From Bolinopsis microptera (Eukaryota; Ctenophora; Tentaculata; Lobata; Bolinopsidae): a stretch of 64,000 nucleotides of DNA. The first letter of the stretch is position 1; every line of letters begins with the position of its first letter. The position numbers and the translations under genes are program-made. Positions 19,621 to 30,857 of this stretch are shown in pieces. The stretch spans positions 16,627,962 through 16,691,961 of the forward strand of contig NC_087074.1 of assembly GCF_026151205.1 (NCBI RefSeq), given 5' to 3'. Below the pieces are notes generated by a model. It made no database searches and was not told the DNA's origin. It worked only from the letters and a program-made list of their open reading frames with translations.

Positions 19621-22600
19621 ATGATGGGAGAACCAGACTCCGATAAACCAAACTCACAACTCCTGAAAAGAAGGAAGACTGGGAGTAACATTCTTAGACG
19701 ATTGTCCCTTACTGGAAACAAGAAGAGGTTTTTTTTAGTCTTCTTCAATTTTAAAATAAAAATCTGGATTAACTTTTAATGTGACTCTTAGATTTCGATT
19801 GGTTGTAATGGCTCAGAGAGGATCTTTAATAATCTGAAAATGGAATGCTTAAAAATGCCTTATGTAAATCTCCTTTATAATATAAAGCTTCAATCAAACA
19901 TTAATTATAAATTTATACTGCATAAATATCCCAACAATTATCACATGTTAATTGACAGCTTGTAACTTGTAGCAGTTGTGACGTAAAGTATCGAATATTG
20001 CAAGTTTTTAACAAAATACAAGTTTTTCGGGGAAATAATTCCCGGAAAATATTATAATATATATACTACCAGTGAATACAGTGTATTATACTTATAATGG
20101 GTCGTTAGGTATAGCCTCCTCCAGGCCTCTGTACTGCCTCTAAAACTTGTTAATCAGGATAATTATTTAGTCACTTAGTACAAAATTGCTCCAGCAAATG
20201 TTTCTTTTTGTGATTAAGTTTTCTAATTTCCAAGACAAGAAAGGTGTAGAGGTTGAACTTGCAATCGATCGGTTTAACACGTGTAATTAACCCCAGGGAG
20301 AGTATTATCTATAAGCAGATGAAGGATGATGAGGAGGTAGATGAAATGCTGCTAGATCCAGACGACGGGTCGAATGTTCGCTTCAAACGTTCCATCATCC
20401 AGATTAACAGATCCTCCACCTCCACACCAATAAGTAAGTAATTAGTAAGTGATTAGTACGTGATTTAATAATAACTTTACTGATGTTCAATATTAACTTG
20501 ACGATGAGTATTACTGTACATCATGTGCATAATTAATGATTATTTATAATATATTTACCTGTACTACACACACGTCATGTATGTTTTAACTACTGTCTTA
20601 CAACATGAGAATGCAGACTACATCTTGTTACTACATGATTTTACTACATGTGATATTTACATGATAATTATTTTGTATATTTCTGGAGAAATTAAAGGTC
20701 CTTATCTTCTAAATTTAATCTTGTGACGGGAAAGTTCTGGATGTTTTCTGATTAGACCGGATGACAGGGTGACTGATGAGTAGTGAGTAGCAACATACTA
20801 CGTCACCGTGACGTCACGCCAACCCCATTTATACCTCACATTTTTGTGAACTGGGCATCGCCTTAAAGACAGCTCAAACTATATTTACGACGAAAATGAA
20901 TATTTCCATCGTGTTCGCCGTCCTCTAATTAGCAAATACAGCTATATCTCAGCAGTATGGTCTCAGAAAAATGTAATTTTTGATTTTTTTATTTTGACCA
21001 AACAATGATGCCCATTTCGCCCATTTATTCCTCAACTTTTGGTCGCATGGGTGTGGCATCGATGTTCTACGTTCGAATGTGATTTTAATAAAACTTTGTC
21101 TTTAGTCGAGCCTGATCTCAGAAAACATCGGGAATTTTCAAACACAATTTAAAAGACAAGACAAGACAAGGCAACAATTACTGTTCACAACTACATCAGA
21201 CTCATCTAGCTATTGACAATATTATGATATTATGTTACATAATTATAAACGCTAATTGTAACGGTGAGCTGTAGTTATTTGGCAGCTTTGCAATCACCGC
21301 AGACTGTTCCTGCCAGTCGCTACATATCTTATATATTATATAATTGATATACAATTTGAAATGTAATCATTATTCAACCGCACTTGCCTGAGTCCGGATA
21401 TTATTAATACAAAAACTTATTTTGTACTATTAGCTCTGTATACTGAATCACATTCGCTGAGTAATAATATTATAATATGACCCATACTTAACATAATCTC
21501 GCTATATAAATTAATGAATGGGATAAGTTGTACAACATTTGCTTACACGATTCGACTGATAAGAATATCATTTACATTTATTTGTTAAATCTATTTATAG
21601 ATAAATACTAACTTCATTCGAGTCTGACATCAATATGTTAACGCTAAGTTGACTTGTAATCCTTGCAGTGTGAGAAAATCATCTGGTAAACAGTAGCTTG
21701 ATAAATTTAAATAACTGCAAATCAAGAGCAAAAAGTTTATTGATTCATTGGTTTTATTTCGTAGAATTAGTCTTTTCTAACGATCGAAAGCTGTTGTCAA
21801 GATAATACGGGATACTTTGATCTTTTAAGATAAATCCGTCGATCAAATCTCTGTATTTAAAAGATAAGGAGCTGCACTAGTGTTACACAGCACTTGAAGC
21901 CCTACTCCAGAAACCCCACAAACTCTGTGGCACACTTGTTAGTTCAGGGCTCAGCTACGTCATTATAATGACGTCATTATCCACAATCCAGATTATTATA
22001 TTCGTCATTATCCAGATATGCGAGGAAATTTTCGATTTTGGAGGAAATTTGGTGTTAAAGACGAAACTTTTAGAAAACCTGACTTTTTTGGGGGGAGGGG
22101 ATGGGATTCCACAATCAGCCCTTATCCTAACAAAACCCTCGTGTCACTCCTACTTGTTGAACATGCAAGCTTAATGAAGATGTTGTATTGACTAAATCTT
22201 TCAGTAAATACTATTAATGGTTGCGTAAATTGGCTGCTTGTACAAGAGTCATTAATGAATGATATTGATAATGACGGTTTGTTAGTTTAGCAGCGGTATT
22301 ATACGATACTTCCTCTTGAGACCGTGTGCCAACAAGGTCACAGGGTGGTAGCCGGTAGGAAATGACCGGAGTTTTCAGCTGTTTTACTGCACTGAGTTCA
22401 TCTTGTGTTCATCTTGAGTTTAGTCAGGTATATATATTACAGTATGTATTAGTATGCTGCGATTAATTACTGTAAATTCATCTTTGACCTGAGACATGAT
22501 ATCTTAATAGTTATTAAATATAAATATTTGAAAAACTTTTATCAAAAGAGAGTAATCTGTTACTTTTACTGATAACGAGTTTTGTTTCTGAATATAACTA

Positions 22601-25600
22601 ACACCCTCTTTACTTCTCTGTAGTGTTACTTAGCAAGGTGCTCCCTGCAGTTAAAAACAAATAGAACTATACCATTATGGCAGCGCAGATGATCGACAGA
22701 TTTATTGCTGAGGATGACATATTCATGCTAGCTAATGACTCCCACGAATGCAGCGAATTTCTTATCAATAAACTAAGAAAGTAAGAAGGGTGGCTACAGC
22801 AACAAGCTAAGAGTTTTAAAGGTAGACTGTCCCCGACGGGATTGCCCCAACTGCATCTACCCAATTGAGGATTATGTAAACCACTGTGAGCAGTTGACCG
22901 GGACCAAATCTTTACCTCAGTTCTGGGTAAAGGGAGAACACTTTGGAGATGAAGTGAAGTTTGATTACGCTCTCAGATGTGGTGATGTCAATCGAAAGAT
23001 GGGTTTTCTTTTTCCTATCGAGTTGTTGAGGATACAGGCGGCCCGTTTCAAACCCGTTCAACCCTCCCTTTAACCGTCTAATCCCTCTACCTGAATAAGA
23101 GAAAGAGAAAGAGAAAGAGAACTTAATGAGTCCACCTTCTGTATCCCGCACAACTCTGCTGTATTATTAGTTGAATATTTCGGTTCTAAACACGGTACTT
23201 ACATAACACATAAAATGTTTCGTTTGTTCCGGCTATTCTTTTATACAAGTTACAATATATGACTTTCTAGCTTTGTTAGAGATGCAATCTGTCATGATTC
23301 TTAAATCATATTTGTGTTGTCATAGCTCCATTTAAAGTAAATTTGATTTTCTTGTTTCTAACGTGAATGAAATCTAATATTTTATAAAACGTTGATGAAC
23401 TATAAAAACCGTCACAAAGTCGGCTGATTTCCAAACTTTCGAGCTCTGCAAAGTTACCTTCCCAAGCTCTAATCAAATTATAGTACCTCCTACACATGTA
23501 CGTGCTGCAGTTGTAAATTTCAAGTAATTGTTGCTGTGAAAATCCAGATAAACTCAAATAAAGATCTTATTTTTTTGTCTGATAACCATTATAGTAATGT
23601 CATAATATGTGTCCTCCTATAATCGTGTGCGGTACGGATATTACATAGGGGAGGGGGGTTCAGCCCCAAAATCAACGGGATTTTTGGGGATAGGGGAAAT
23701 GAGGGTGAAACCCCCTTTATAAATAATGATATACTTGGTGTGAGAATCCTTCTGTGCGTAGACATTCCCGCATGATATAATATTACATATAATACAACCA
23801 AAAGGCGTTTCAATAGAGCCAGCTCATTAATTCATTGTGATTTGAGGTTCAGTAGTAAGTAGTAAACCGAGGATCTGCTGCACCAGAAACTCAAATAACA
23901 TATCAAGAATGATTTAATTTACACGTCAGTCTGGTGTTGAATAGTTGCTAAATTATGCGAGTAATTCGTCTCGGTTCCAGCATTTAGTTTGACATGATAA
24001 TATGAAATCATAAAAGCACGTTGTCGTTATACGATGCGTTAATCAACATGATATGGCAGTGCTTCTGGTTAAGACACACTGGGCCGCAGTTAGTTTGTAG
24101 TAGACATACAAACTCTCCCAGCAACTCCAGCCCCGAGCTTCTCCTCACACATTCCTGCAATACCTGGCAAAATGCCATCAAAGTTTTAAATGTGTGAAGT
24201 TGTAAGAGAATATCAGTTATTAAGTCATGTACTAATCCCGACAGCACAGTAACTGTATGTGATTCCAGGAACTCTCACTCTCGGAGTGCATTAGAGTACT
24301 GATAGTATATTAGAGTACTGTAATATCAGCTGACTTTGTATCGCCATAAAGGAGACGTTAGAGGCACAGCTTTAAAGTTTAAAGCTCATTTTAAGTTTAA
24401 GCTCATTTGAACAGACTGCAGCCTTTGAGTGTGACCGTGGAAATATTTTAGTTTTAAAACAACAGATGACAGCACTACTAATACTACTAGTACAGCTGTA
24501 GACAGTACAGAAGAAGGATTGTAGCGAGATAAAAAGCCAGTTCCGTCTAGTCAAAAAGTGTTATTTTTACATTCCATACGTTCCATATGGTTTCATTCCA
24601 CTGTCAATACAATCTAAAAACACGCTGTTTTCATTGTATAATGTATGAATGTATAATGTCTCCGCAGAAGATCCAGCTACAGATAAGCCGGGACTATTCC
24701 AGCGATTCAGACAGAGTTTCAGACGTCGACCAGCTCAGAGGTCACACAGCAGCTCCCCCAACTCAGCATATGACCCACTCGAGTCCGGTAATTGATCAAT
24801 TATTACGACTAATTAACCAATTATTTACCCATTACTGATGCAATGTTGAGACACGTTAACTTTAGGGAATCATCATAATTAAGGGAGCAAAATACCAGTG
24901 ATATTCCTATGTTTGGCGATGATAACGACTCTCCACCCATATAATAACATATAAATACAGCCTGTCAGTCCCAAATCCCTGTTTTTAGTTTAAATTTAGT
25001 CATGTAATAATAACTACTGCTGAGATCCAGGCTAAATATATATTTCTAGACCACTTGAAACTCCCTTCCTTTAACCCCAAACCCTCGTCACTACTTTATA
25101 AACAGTTTGCGGCCTACACGGCATGTAGTACACGTGTAGTACACGTGTAGTGCACGTGTAGTAAACGCCTACAAATTTCAGCTCCTCTACCTAGTTGTAG
25201 AGGTATGACGTTAATACTTGACGTTAATACTGGACGCTGTAATCAATTGTAAGGCAGCAAGGTTGTTACACTGGACTATTAGGCGTGTTTTATTGATACA
25301 ATCCGTAACGATCAATGTGGCGTTTCTGCGGGGCATATTTATTATCCACTGTAAGTGTAAATAATGAATATTTTAAGAAATTCTGAGATCTGTGCTTTGG
25401 TAACGGCCCCTCACAGAATTAGCGTATTTTACCCGAATCCATATAAATTATAAAGTGTATTAAATATTAGCTGGTATAACTAATTTATCTTTCCAATACT
25501 GCAAGTTTCTTCTTAAGTCAGATGTGGTTGCTTGGAGTAATACCCTTGTTACAAACTTACAGTACATTAAAGTAAAGGAATGTGTAAAACAGCAGTACCT

Positions 25601-27125
25601 ATATTACAGTAGGTGACATCATTGCCACCAGCTCTATTGTTAACGCTAGTTACATACTTCCTAATATGGGCATGTTTGTAGTCGGTAACTACACTGTGGT
25701 TATTGTTAGGAAGGACACATCAAAGAGAGAATTTTACAAAAGAAGACGGGAGATGGGGATTTCGATCACCAATTGCATGCACCTTCAGTGAGCTATCCGC
25801 TTGCTAAAAATAAAATGTATTGTTTTAAAGAGTGAAGTCATGGTTTCGAGAGAGGATTGTAATTATTTATAGTTACATTTGTATAATTTATAAATATTCA
25901 TCGTCATTTCTGGGCCGTGGCCGTGGACAGTTACTTTCCTTCTGCCATAACAAGTGGTACATATTTTGAAAATTCCATAAATTTTGAAGAAGAAATTGTG
26001 TAAAATTTCAAAACGAAAGAGGACTATAAACGGGCAACAGCACAAATTATCCTTTTTACCGTTTTTTAGTCTCCCATACGCCTACAAAAAGGCTGCACAT
26101 AATACAGCTTCACTGACCGTTGCAGTTCGACTATTAGATAATCACGTACAGCCATATTTATTTTCCACATATTAATAATGGAAAACATTTTGAAACAGAG
26201 ATAATAGAAAAATAGTCTGGTAAGCAAGAGATCATTACGACCATCCGCGTCATACCCTGAAATTTCTATTCGGCCATGGAGATGTAGTTGTTGTTCCGCT
26301 CCGCCCTAGTAACCAGTAACCACCCTAGTAACCACCCTAGTAACCACCTAGTAACCACCTAGTAACTACCCTAGTTCCGCTCCACCCTGGTTACTTGTAA
26401 CTTGGATCATTACAATATCCCACTTTGCGACTAGTCATTATAAATCAAGTTATAATGTGTTGATCAAGATTAGAAGTGTACATTTAAATGGGGCCATTGT
26501 TTCGTGTAAACATTTTAAGTGTATTTGAAACTTACAGTCGTCGAGACTTCTTTGAGTAATTTGTGTGAGTAATTTGTATTGTTAATATAAGTTTTCCCCC
26601 GTTCAGATGAGGAGGGAGACAAAGAGAAGTGTCTGACACCTGACAATGATGATGACGTCATAAATGACGTCATAGCAACAGAGGAGGCCGAGGAGTACCA
26701 GAACAAGATCGAAACTAACGAGGAACACGAGATTTTGTCAGATCATTCTAGTCCCAATGGTTTGAATAGTTGGAATAGTTTCAATTGTTAATCATTGTGT
26801 TAGACAAGTGATGATAAATTACTGATCTCTACACAAGTAACGGCTACAGAAGTCGGATTCCTAATAAAAATGCCATTATAATTATCAAACTGTTATAATT
26901 TCAGATTCAGTGGAAGGCCGGACAGCCTACAAGTTTTCATCTCAATCCACGCCCAACAGACCGAACTGGAAGCAGCGACTTTACAGTTCCTTCAGAAAGT
27001 CAAAGAAAAGCTCCCGCTCGAAATCTATAACCTCTGACACAGAATCACCTGTACCCCTGAAGCGAAGGTATTCGTTACCTACCTTCAAGCGGAAGAAGAA
27101 AGGGGTGAACTATGAAGCTTTGTAA
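19621..27125 (+). CDS. five-exon gene for a basic, disordered phosphoprotein-like product (unknown function)
   Basis: Exons are 19621-19727, 20297-20433, 24668-24787, 26607-26759 and 26905-27125. Each border has GT/AG and the phases (2, 1, 1, 1) fit, giving 738 nt and 245 residues. I do not recognise the family. It has no signal peptide or membrane helix. Basic patches with Ser/Thr recur: ILRRLSLTG, VRFKRSIIQI, LFQRFRQSFRRR, NWKQRLYSSFRKSKKSS and PLKRRYSLPTFKRKKK. These alternate with acidic stretches (DDEEVDEMLLDPDD in exon 2, most of exon 4). Basic-hydrophobic patches with RxxS sites often bind the inner membrane leaflet and are released by PKA/PKC-type kinases, so a membrane-associated kinase substrate is a reasonable guess. 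The first exon may not be the true first one. Confidence 0.65.
20434..24667. other. large intron 2 of the five-exon gene
   Basis: This 4.2-kb intron is AT-rich. It holds a CRE-like TGACGTCA near 20810, a G-rich low-complexity stretch near 22090, the glutaredoxin-like sequence at 22677-23073 and a G/C-rich inverted stretch near 23647-23715. The remaining reading frames look like chance. Confidence 0.45.
22677..23073 (+). pseudogene. glutaredoxin-like sequence with one frameshift, in an intron
   Basis: An ATG at 22677 opens 35 codons (to TAA at about 22782), ending FLINKLRK. The next frame continues at once with GGYSNKLRVLKVDC and runs to the TAA at 23071-23073. Together they read like a thioredoxin-fold, glutaredoxin-type domain: IFMLANDSHECSEF where the CPYC active site should be, LTGTKSLPQFWVKG around the cis-proline strand, then GEHFGDEVKF. 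The CxxC is lost (SHEC). One extra base near 22782 breaks the frame. It has no intron, so it may be a retrocopy. Alternatively GTAAGA at the break is a real 5' splice site. Confidence 0.45.
24788..26606. other. intron 3 of the five-exon gene
   Basis: This non-coding stretch contains the E-box cluster at 25126-25165 and, at about 26305-26370, a short 12-bp tandem repeat of the type CCCTAGTAACCA. Nothing else is recognised. Confidence 0.45.
25126..25165. repeat. short tandem repeat with three CACGTG boxes
   Basis: Ten-base units of the type GTAGTACACG place CACGTG three times at regular spacing within 40 bp. CACGTG is the E-box bound by bHLH factors such as CLOCK, MYC and USF. Whether it acts as a regulatory element is unknown. 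Confidence 0.5.
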
Positions 27126-27586
27126 CTTTTAATATGTGTCGTAGGGAACTTCATTTCTGGACAATTTTCTTGCACGTAAAATCGATGGGATTGGCTTTTA
27201 GTTTGAGTTATATCACGGCAAACTTGGCGTGTTATTTAAACGAGCTGAAATTTTGTATCATCAAACGTGGTCCTGTTGGATTTATTGGATTAAGCAATAA
27301 AACTGAAAGATCAAAACTTACATGAGATTATCTAAAGATCTTTGTTGTGTCAGAATTTTGCTGTTTCAAATGTTTTCCCGAAAGATAAGAAACTATAAAG
27401 TCACGGGAGTGGGGGGAAGAAATACTTCTTAATGATTGGTCTGATAAGATATATTACATACTTCAGAGTTTTAACACTAGCCATTAATATGAGACTTAGA
27501 GCGAACAGGAGTTGAGTTACAATGCAGCACTACAAAACGCATGCAGTATTACACTAAAAGAGGGCGTGGTCAGCATGTGTGTAAAG
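27126..27586. other. 3' region of the five-exon gene
   Basis: The 3' UTR presumably begins at 27126. AATAAA occurs at 27296-27301 and could serve as the poly(A) signal. No further gene is seen. Confidence 0.45.
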
Positions 27587-27842
27587 AGAGGGAGTGAGGA
27601 GTGAGGAGTGAGGAGTGAAGAGTGAGGAGTGAGGAGTGAGGAGTGAGGAGTGAGGAGTGAGGAGTGAGGAGTGAGGAGTGAGGAGTGAGGAGTGAGGAGT
27701 GAGGAGTGAGGAGTGAGGAGTGAGGAGTGAGGAGTGAGGAGTGAGGAGTGAGGAGTGAGGAGTGAGGAGTGAGGAGTGAGGAGTGAGGAGTGAGGAGTGA
27801 GGAGTGAGGAGTGAGGAGTGAGGAGTGAGGAGTGAGGAGTGA
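27587..27842. repeat. 7-bp tandem repeat (GTGAGGA), about 36 copies
   Basis: The array is nearly perfect, with one A replacing G near 27618. The unit length is not a multiple of three, so all frames stay open. The long frames across it are by-products and not genes. Confidence 0.93.
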
Positions 27843-28109
27843 TCGACAAGATCCATGTTTTTTCAAACAGGAGCCTAAAACACATGTAAATATATAAAGA
27901 TATAAATTCTGTACGTATTTACAGACTTCAGGGCGTTCAAATACTCTGACACGACAAGCACTGATAGATACGGCACAATACGCTTTTAGGAATAGTATTA
28001 TTGCTGCTGACTGCTGAGGCTGTTGGATGCACTCAAACAAGGCCATATAGCAGTCCCTCAAACTTTCATGTGTTTGTGAATAGCCCCTTATCATACCAGA
28101 GGAGTTTGG

Positions 28110-28771
28110 TACGGTACTGTACAGTAGTTGGTAGTAACCGGTACTGGTACTGTACAGTAGATAGTAGTAACCGGTACTGGTACTGTACAGTAGATAGTAG
28201 TAACCGGTACTGGTACTGTACAGTAGATAGTAGTAACCGGTACTGGTACTGTACAGTAGATAGTAGTAACCGGTACTGGTACTGTACAGTAGATAGTAGT
28301 AACTGGTACTGGTACTGTACAGTAATTAGTAGTAACTGGTACTGGTACTGTACAGTAGATAGTAGTAACCGGTACTGGTACTGTACAGTAGTTAGTAGTA
28401 ACTGGTACTGGTACTGTACAGTAGATAGTAGTAACCGGTACTGGTACTGTACAGTAGATAGTAGTAACCGGTACTGGTACTGTACAGTAGATAGTAGTAA
28501 CTGGTACTGGTACTGTACAGTAGATAGTAGTAACTGGTACTGGTACTGTACAGTAGATAGTAGTAACTGGTACTGGTACTGTACAGTAGATAGTAGTAAC
28601 CGGTACTGGTACTGTACAGTAATTAGTAGTAACTGGTACTGGTACTGTACAGTAGATAGTAGTAACCGGTACTGGTACTGTACAGTAGTTAGTAGTAACT
28701 GGTACTGGTACTGTACAGTAGATAGTAGTAACCGGTACTGGTACTGTACAGTAGATAGTAGTAACCGGTAC
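28110..28771. repeat. 33-bp minisatellite, 20 copies, with higher-order structure
   Basis: Each unit contains GGTACTGGTACTGTACAGTA plus a variable GATAG/GTTAG/ATTAG segment. Because 33 is a multiple of three, several frames are open on both strands, giving 11-residue repeats such as NRYWYCTVDSS. The rare ATTAG variant recurs exactly nine units (297 bp) apart, at about 28324 and 28621. Confidence 0.93.
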
Positions 28772-30857
28772 TGAGAACATGGCAAGGGTGCAAACTGCAA
28801 ACTTTATAAGTTTATAATCAAAATGGGGTTTTTTTTTGAAGATTTATACCAACTAATGTTTACAACTTCTACCAAATTTCTTCCTCAAGTAACGAATATT
28901 TTTCAATAGCTGAGCAATCGTTTTAATAAGCCGGCACCAACTAATACTTTGTGTACACTTACAAGTGTTGCTGAGTCATAATATTTTAAGTTACTTAAAA
29001 ACGTTTACCAATTAAAGTTACGTAATAATATAAAATGTCAATTTGGAGTGCTGTTGTTAATTATTAAATGGTAAAGGTTTTTTTGTTGGGAAGCGGCTTC
29101 GAGTTTTAATTGATAAATGTTTGATTAAAGTAATAAGTTATAGTGTTATTATTATCATCATCATGAAAATTTTTATGCATGTAAAATTTACTCAATTTAT
29201 TTAAGATGTGACAAATCACTATTTATGTACCTACTTAAGGTATCGCGAATTATTATTTATAAGTCTTTATATTTTAAATCAAATTAATTGATGTTAATGA
29301 GACAATTAAAAGTTCCACAATTATCAATGTCACGCCCTAGCACTGATTTAACTATAAATTTTAGAATAAGAGCAAGGATGCATAACCAAAGATCATTCGG
29401 CCAATTAGCCGTCAGAGGAATACCTCCATACTGGAACCAATTATTTGTCGAGCATTGCACATACAGCCGGAATGCTTGTTAAGTCTGCAAATGTAGCAGA
29501 AGAATTTGGAAATAATCGGCCACCCGTATTAGATCACGTTTTAATAAAAATTAATGGGTTTGATTGAATACCAATAATAAGACATTTTAACAGCATCTCA
29601 ATCAGAGGGGACCTCTGTGTATTGGATTTTTAAAATTATCTTTTTGCAAACGACTTTCTGGTGTAACACTAAGTTTACTCTTACCAAGGCTATCACATTA
29701 CATGTGTTGAAACCCCACCAAGCCCTTCAAGCATGACTTAACATGTCCTGTATTAATAAGTCCGATTCTCAGTACACAGACTCTAAATTTACCGCCAAAC
29801 TGCTCTCCGCTTGAAGTTCAGATATTATCTGAATTTAAATCAGAGAGCGTAACGTGTGATTTGTTTTGATTATTATATTGTACAAAAGTGATGTTTTTGA
29901 GTTGTAAAGAATGATTAAGATTGCCAAATGACGGGCAGTGTCAAAGAATATATATTACTGGAATACGATTGTAATTTAAATGCATGTTGTTTTTAATTTC
30001 TTAATTTATCGTCTCAATTTGTCTTCAGTTAATTTTCTAGCCTGGCTAGTGGGAGAGCGTTTCAAGATATACGGCCACGTTTTTTGCCACAAACACGGAA
30101 AATATTGTCCTGCTTTGAAATATCTGTACCGGTGCAAAAGAGATGGTGGGACAAATATTATCAGAACTGTAATTTGATGGAACCCGCGTTATATTTTTCT
30201 TTACATGTGCAGCGCATCACAACATTGTCATGTCGCGCGCGTCCGCTCCATGATAATATTATAAGCACGGTGAGAGGTAGAAAATATGTGATGTGGCCCA
30301 TTTCTTGTCTTGCATGGGCTGAGTGTGTGGCAACATTGTTGTTACATGGGCCGAGTAGTGAGATTGGCAATATTGAATCTCAAAAATTGCGAGTTGGAGG
30401 CCATATTCACGATTCCAGTCACACTGTATCAGCTAGTCAGTTGTGTCCAATTTAATAATTGTGTCATCTTTCCTTTTACTATTTTAGTTGCTTGTCTTTT
30501 AAGAGATGATACCATGACCATCAGTGATAATGCTAAAATAATGATTAATGACCACTGAATATTTAATATAATTACTTTTAAGTATCAGACATTGGCGCAA
30601 AAAAAGTACGCATTTTATATATTTCGAATAAAAAGTACGCATGAGATTTTTAATTCAAAGTGATATTTTGAAAAAATCACACAAGATTCAAAATTGAATA
30701 AGTACGCATAATTATAAATGAAAACCTTTCAATTAAAGACAGTCAATTATAATAATGTTCATTCAAGCAATCAGTTCCTGTAATAAATGATTACAATGTT
30801 AAACAGATCGGTATTGCTTATTTCTGTATATTACTCTTTTGTATCTGCTGATCTAAG
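28772..30857. other. intergenic DNA and 3' flank of the BTB gene
   Basis: This is AT-rich non-coding DNA. From about 30600 the sequence has repeated AAAAAGTACGCAT motifs and is similar to 34325-34680, so it belongs to the duplicated 3' flank of the BTB genes. Open frames near 29288 and 29980-30455 show no known domain. Confidence 0.5.

Noticed and set aside
23306..23557. 83-codon - strand frame
   Set aside because: No domain, no splice partners, and it lies in the intron of the + strand gene.
24008..24247. 79-codon - strand frame containing VLQECVRRSSGLELLGEFVCLL with an acceptor-like CAG
   Set aside because: It reads protein-like in part, but I found no partner exon or known domain on this strand.
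27517..28800. Long open frames on both strands (up to 257 codons) across the GTGAGGA and 33-bp arrays
   Set aside because: They are stop-free only because short units repeat. There is no start context, splice signal or domain.
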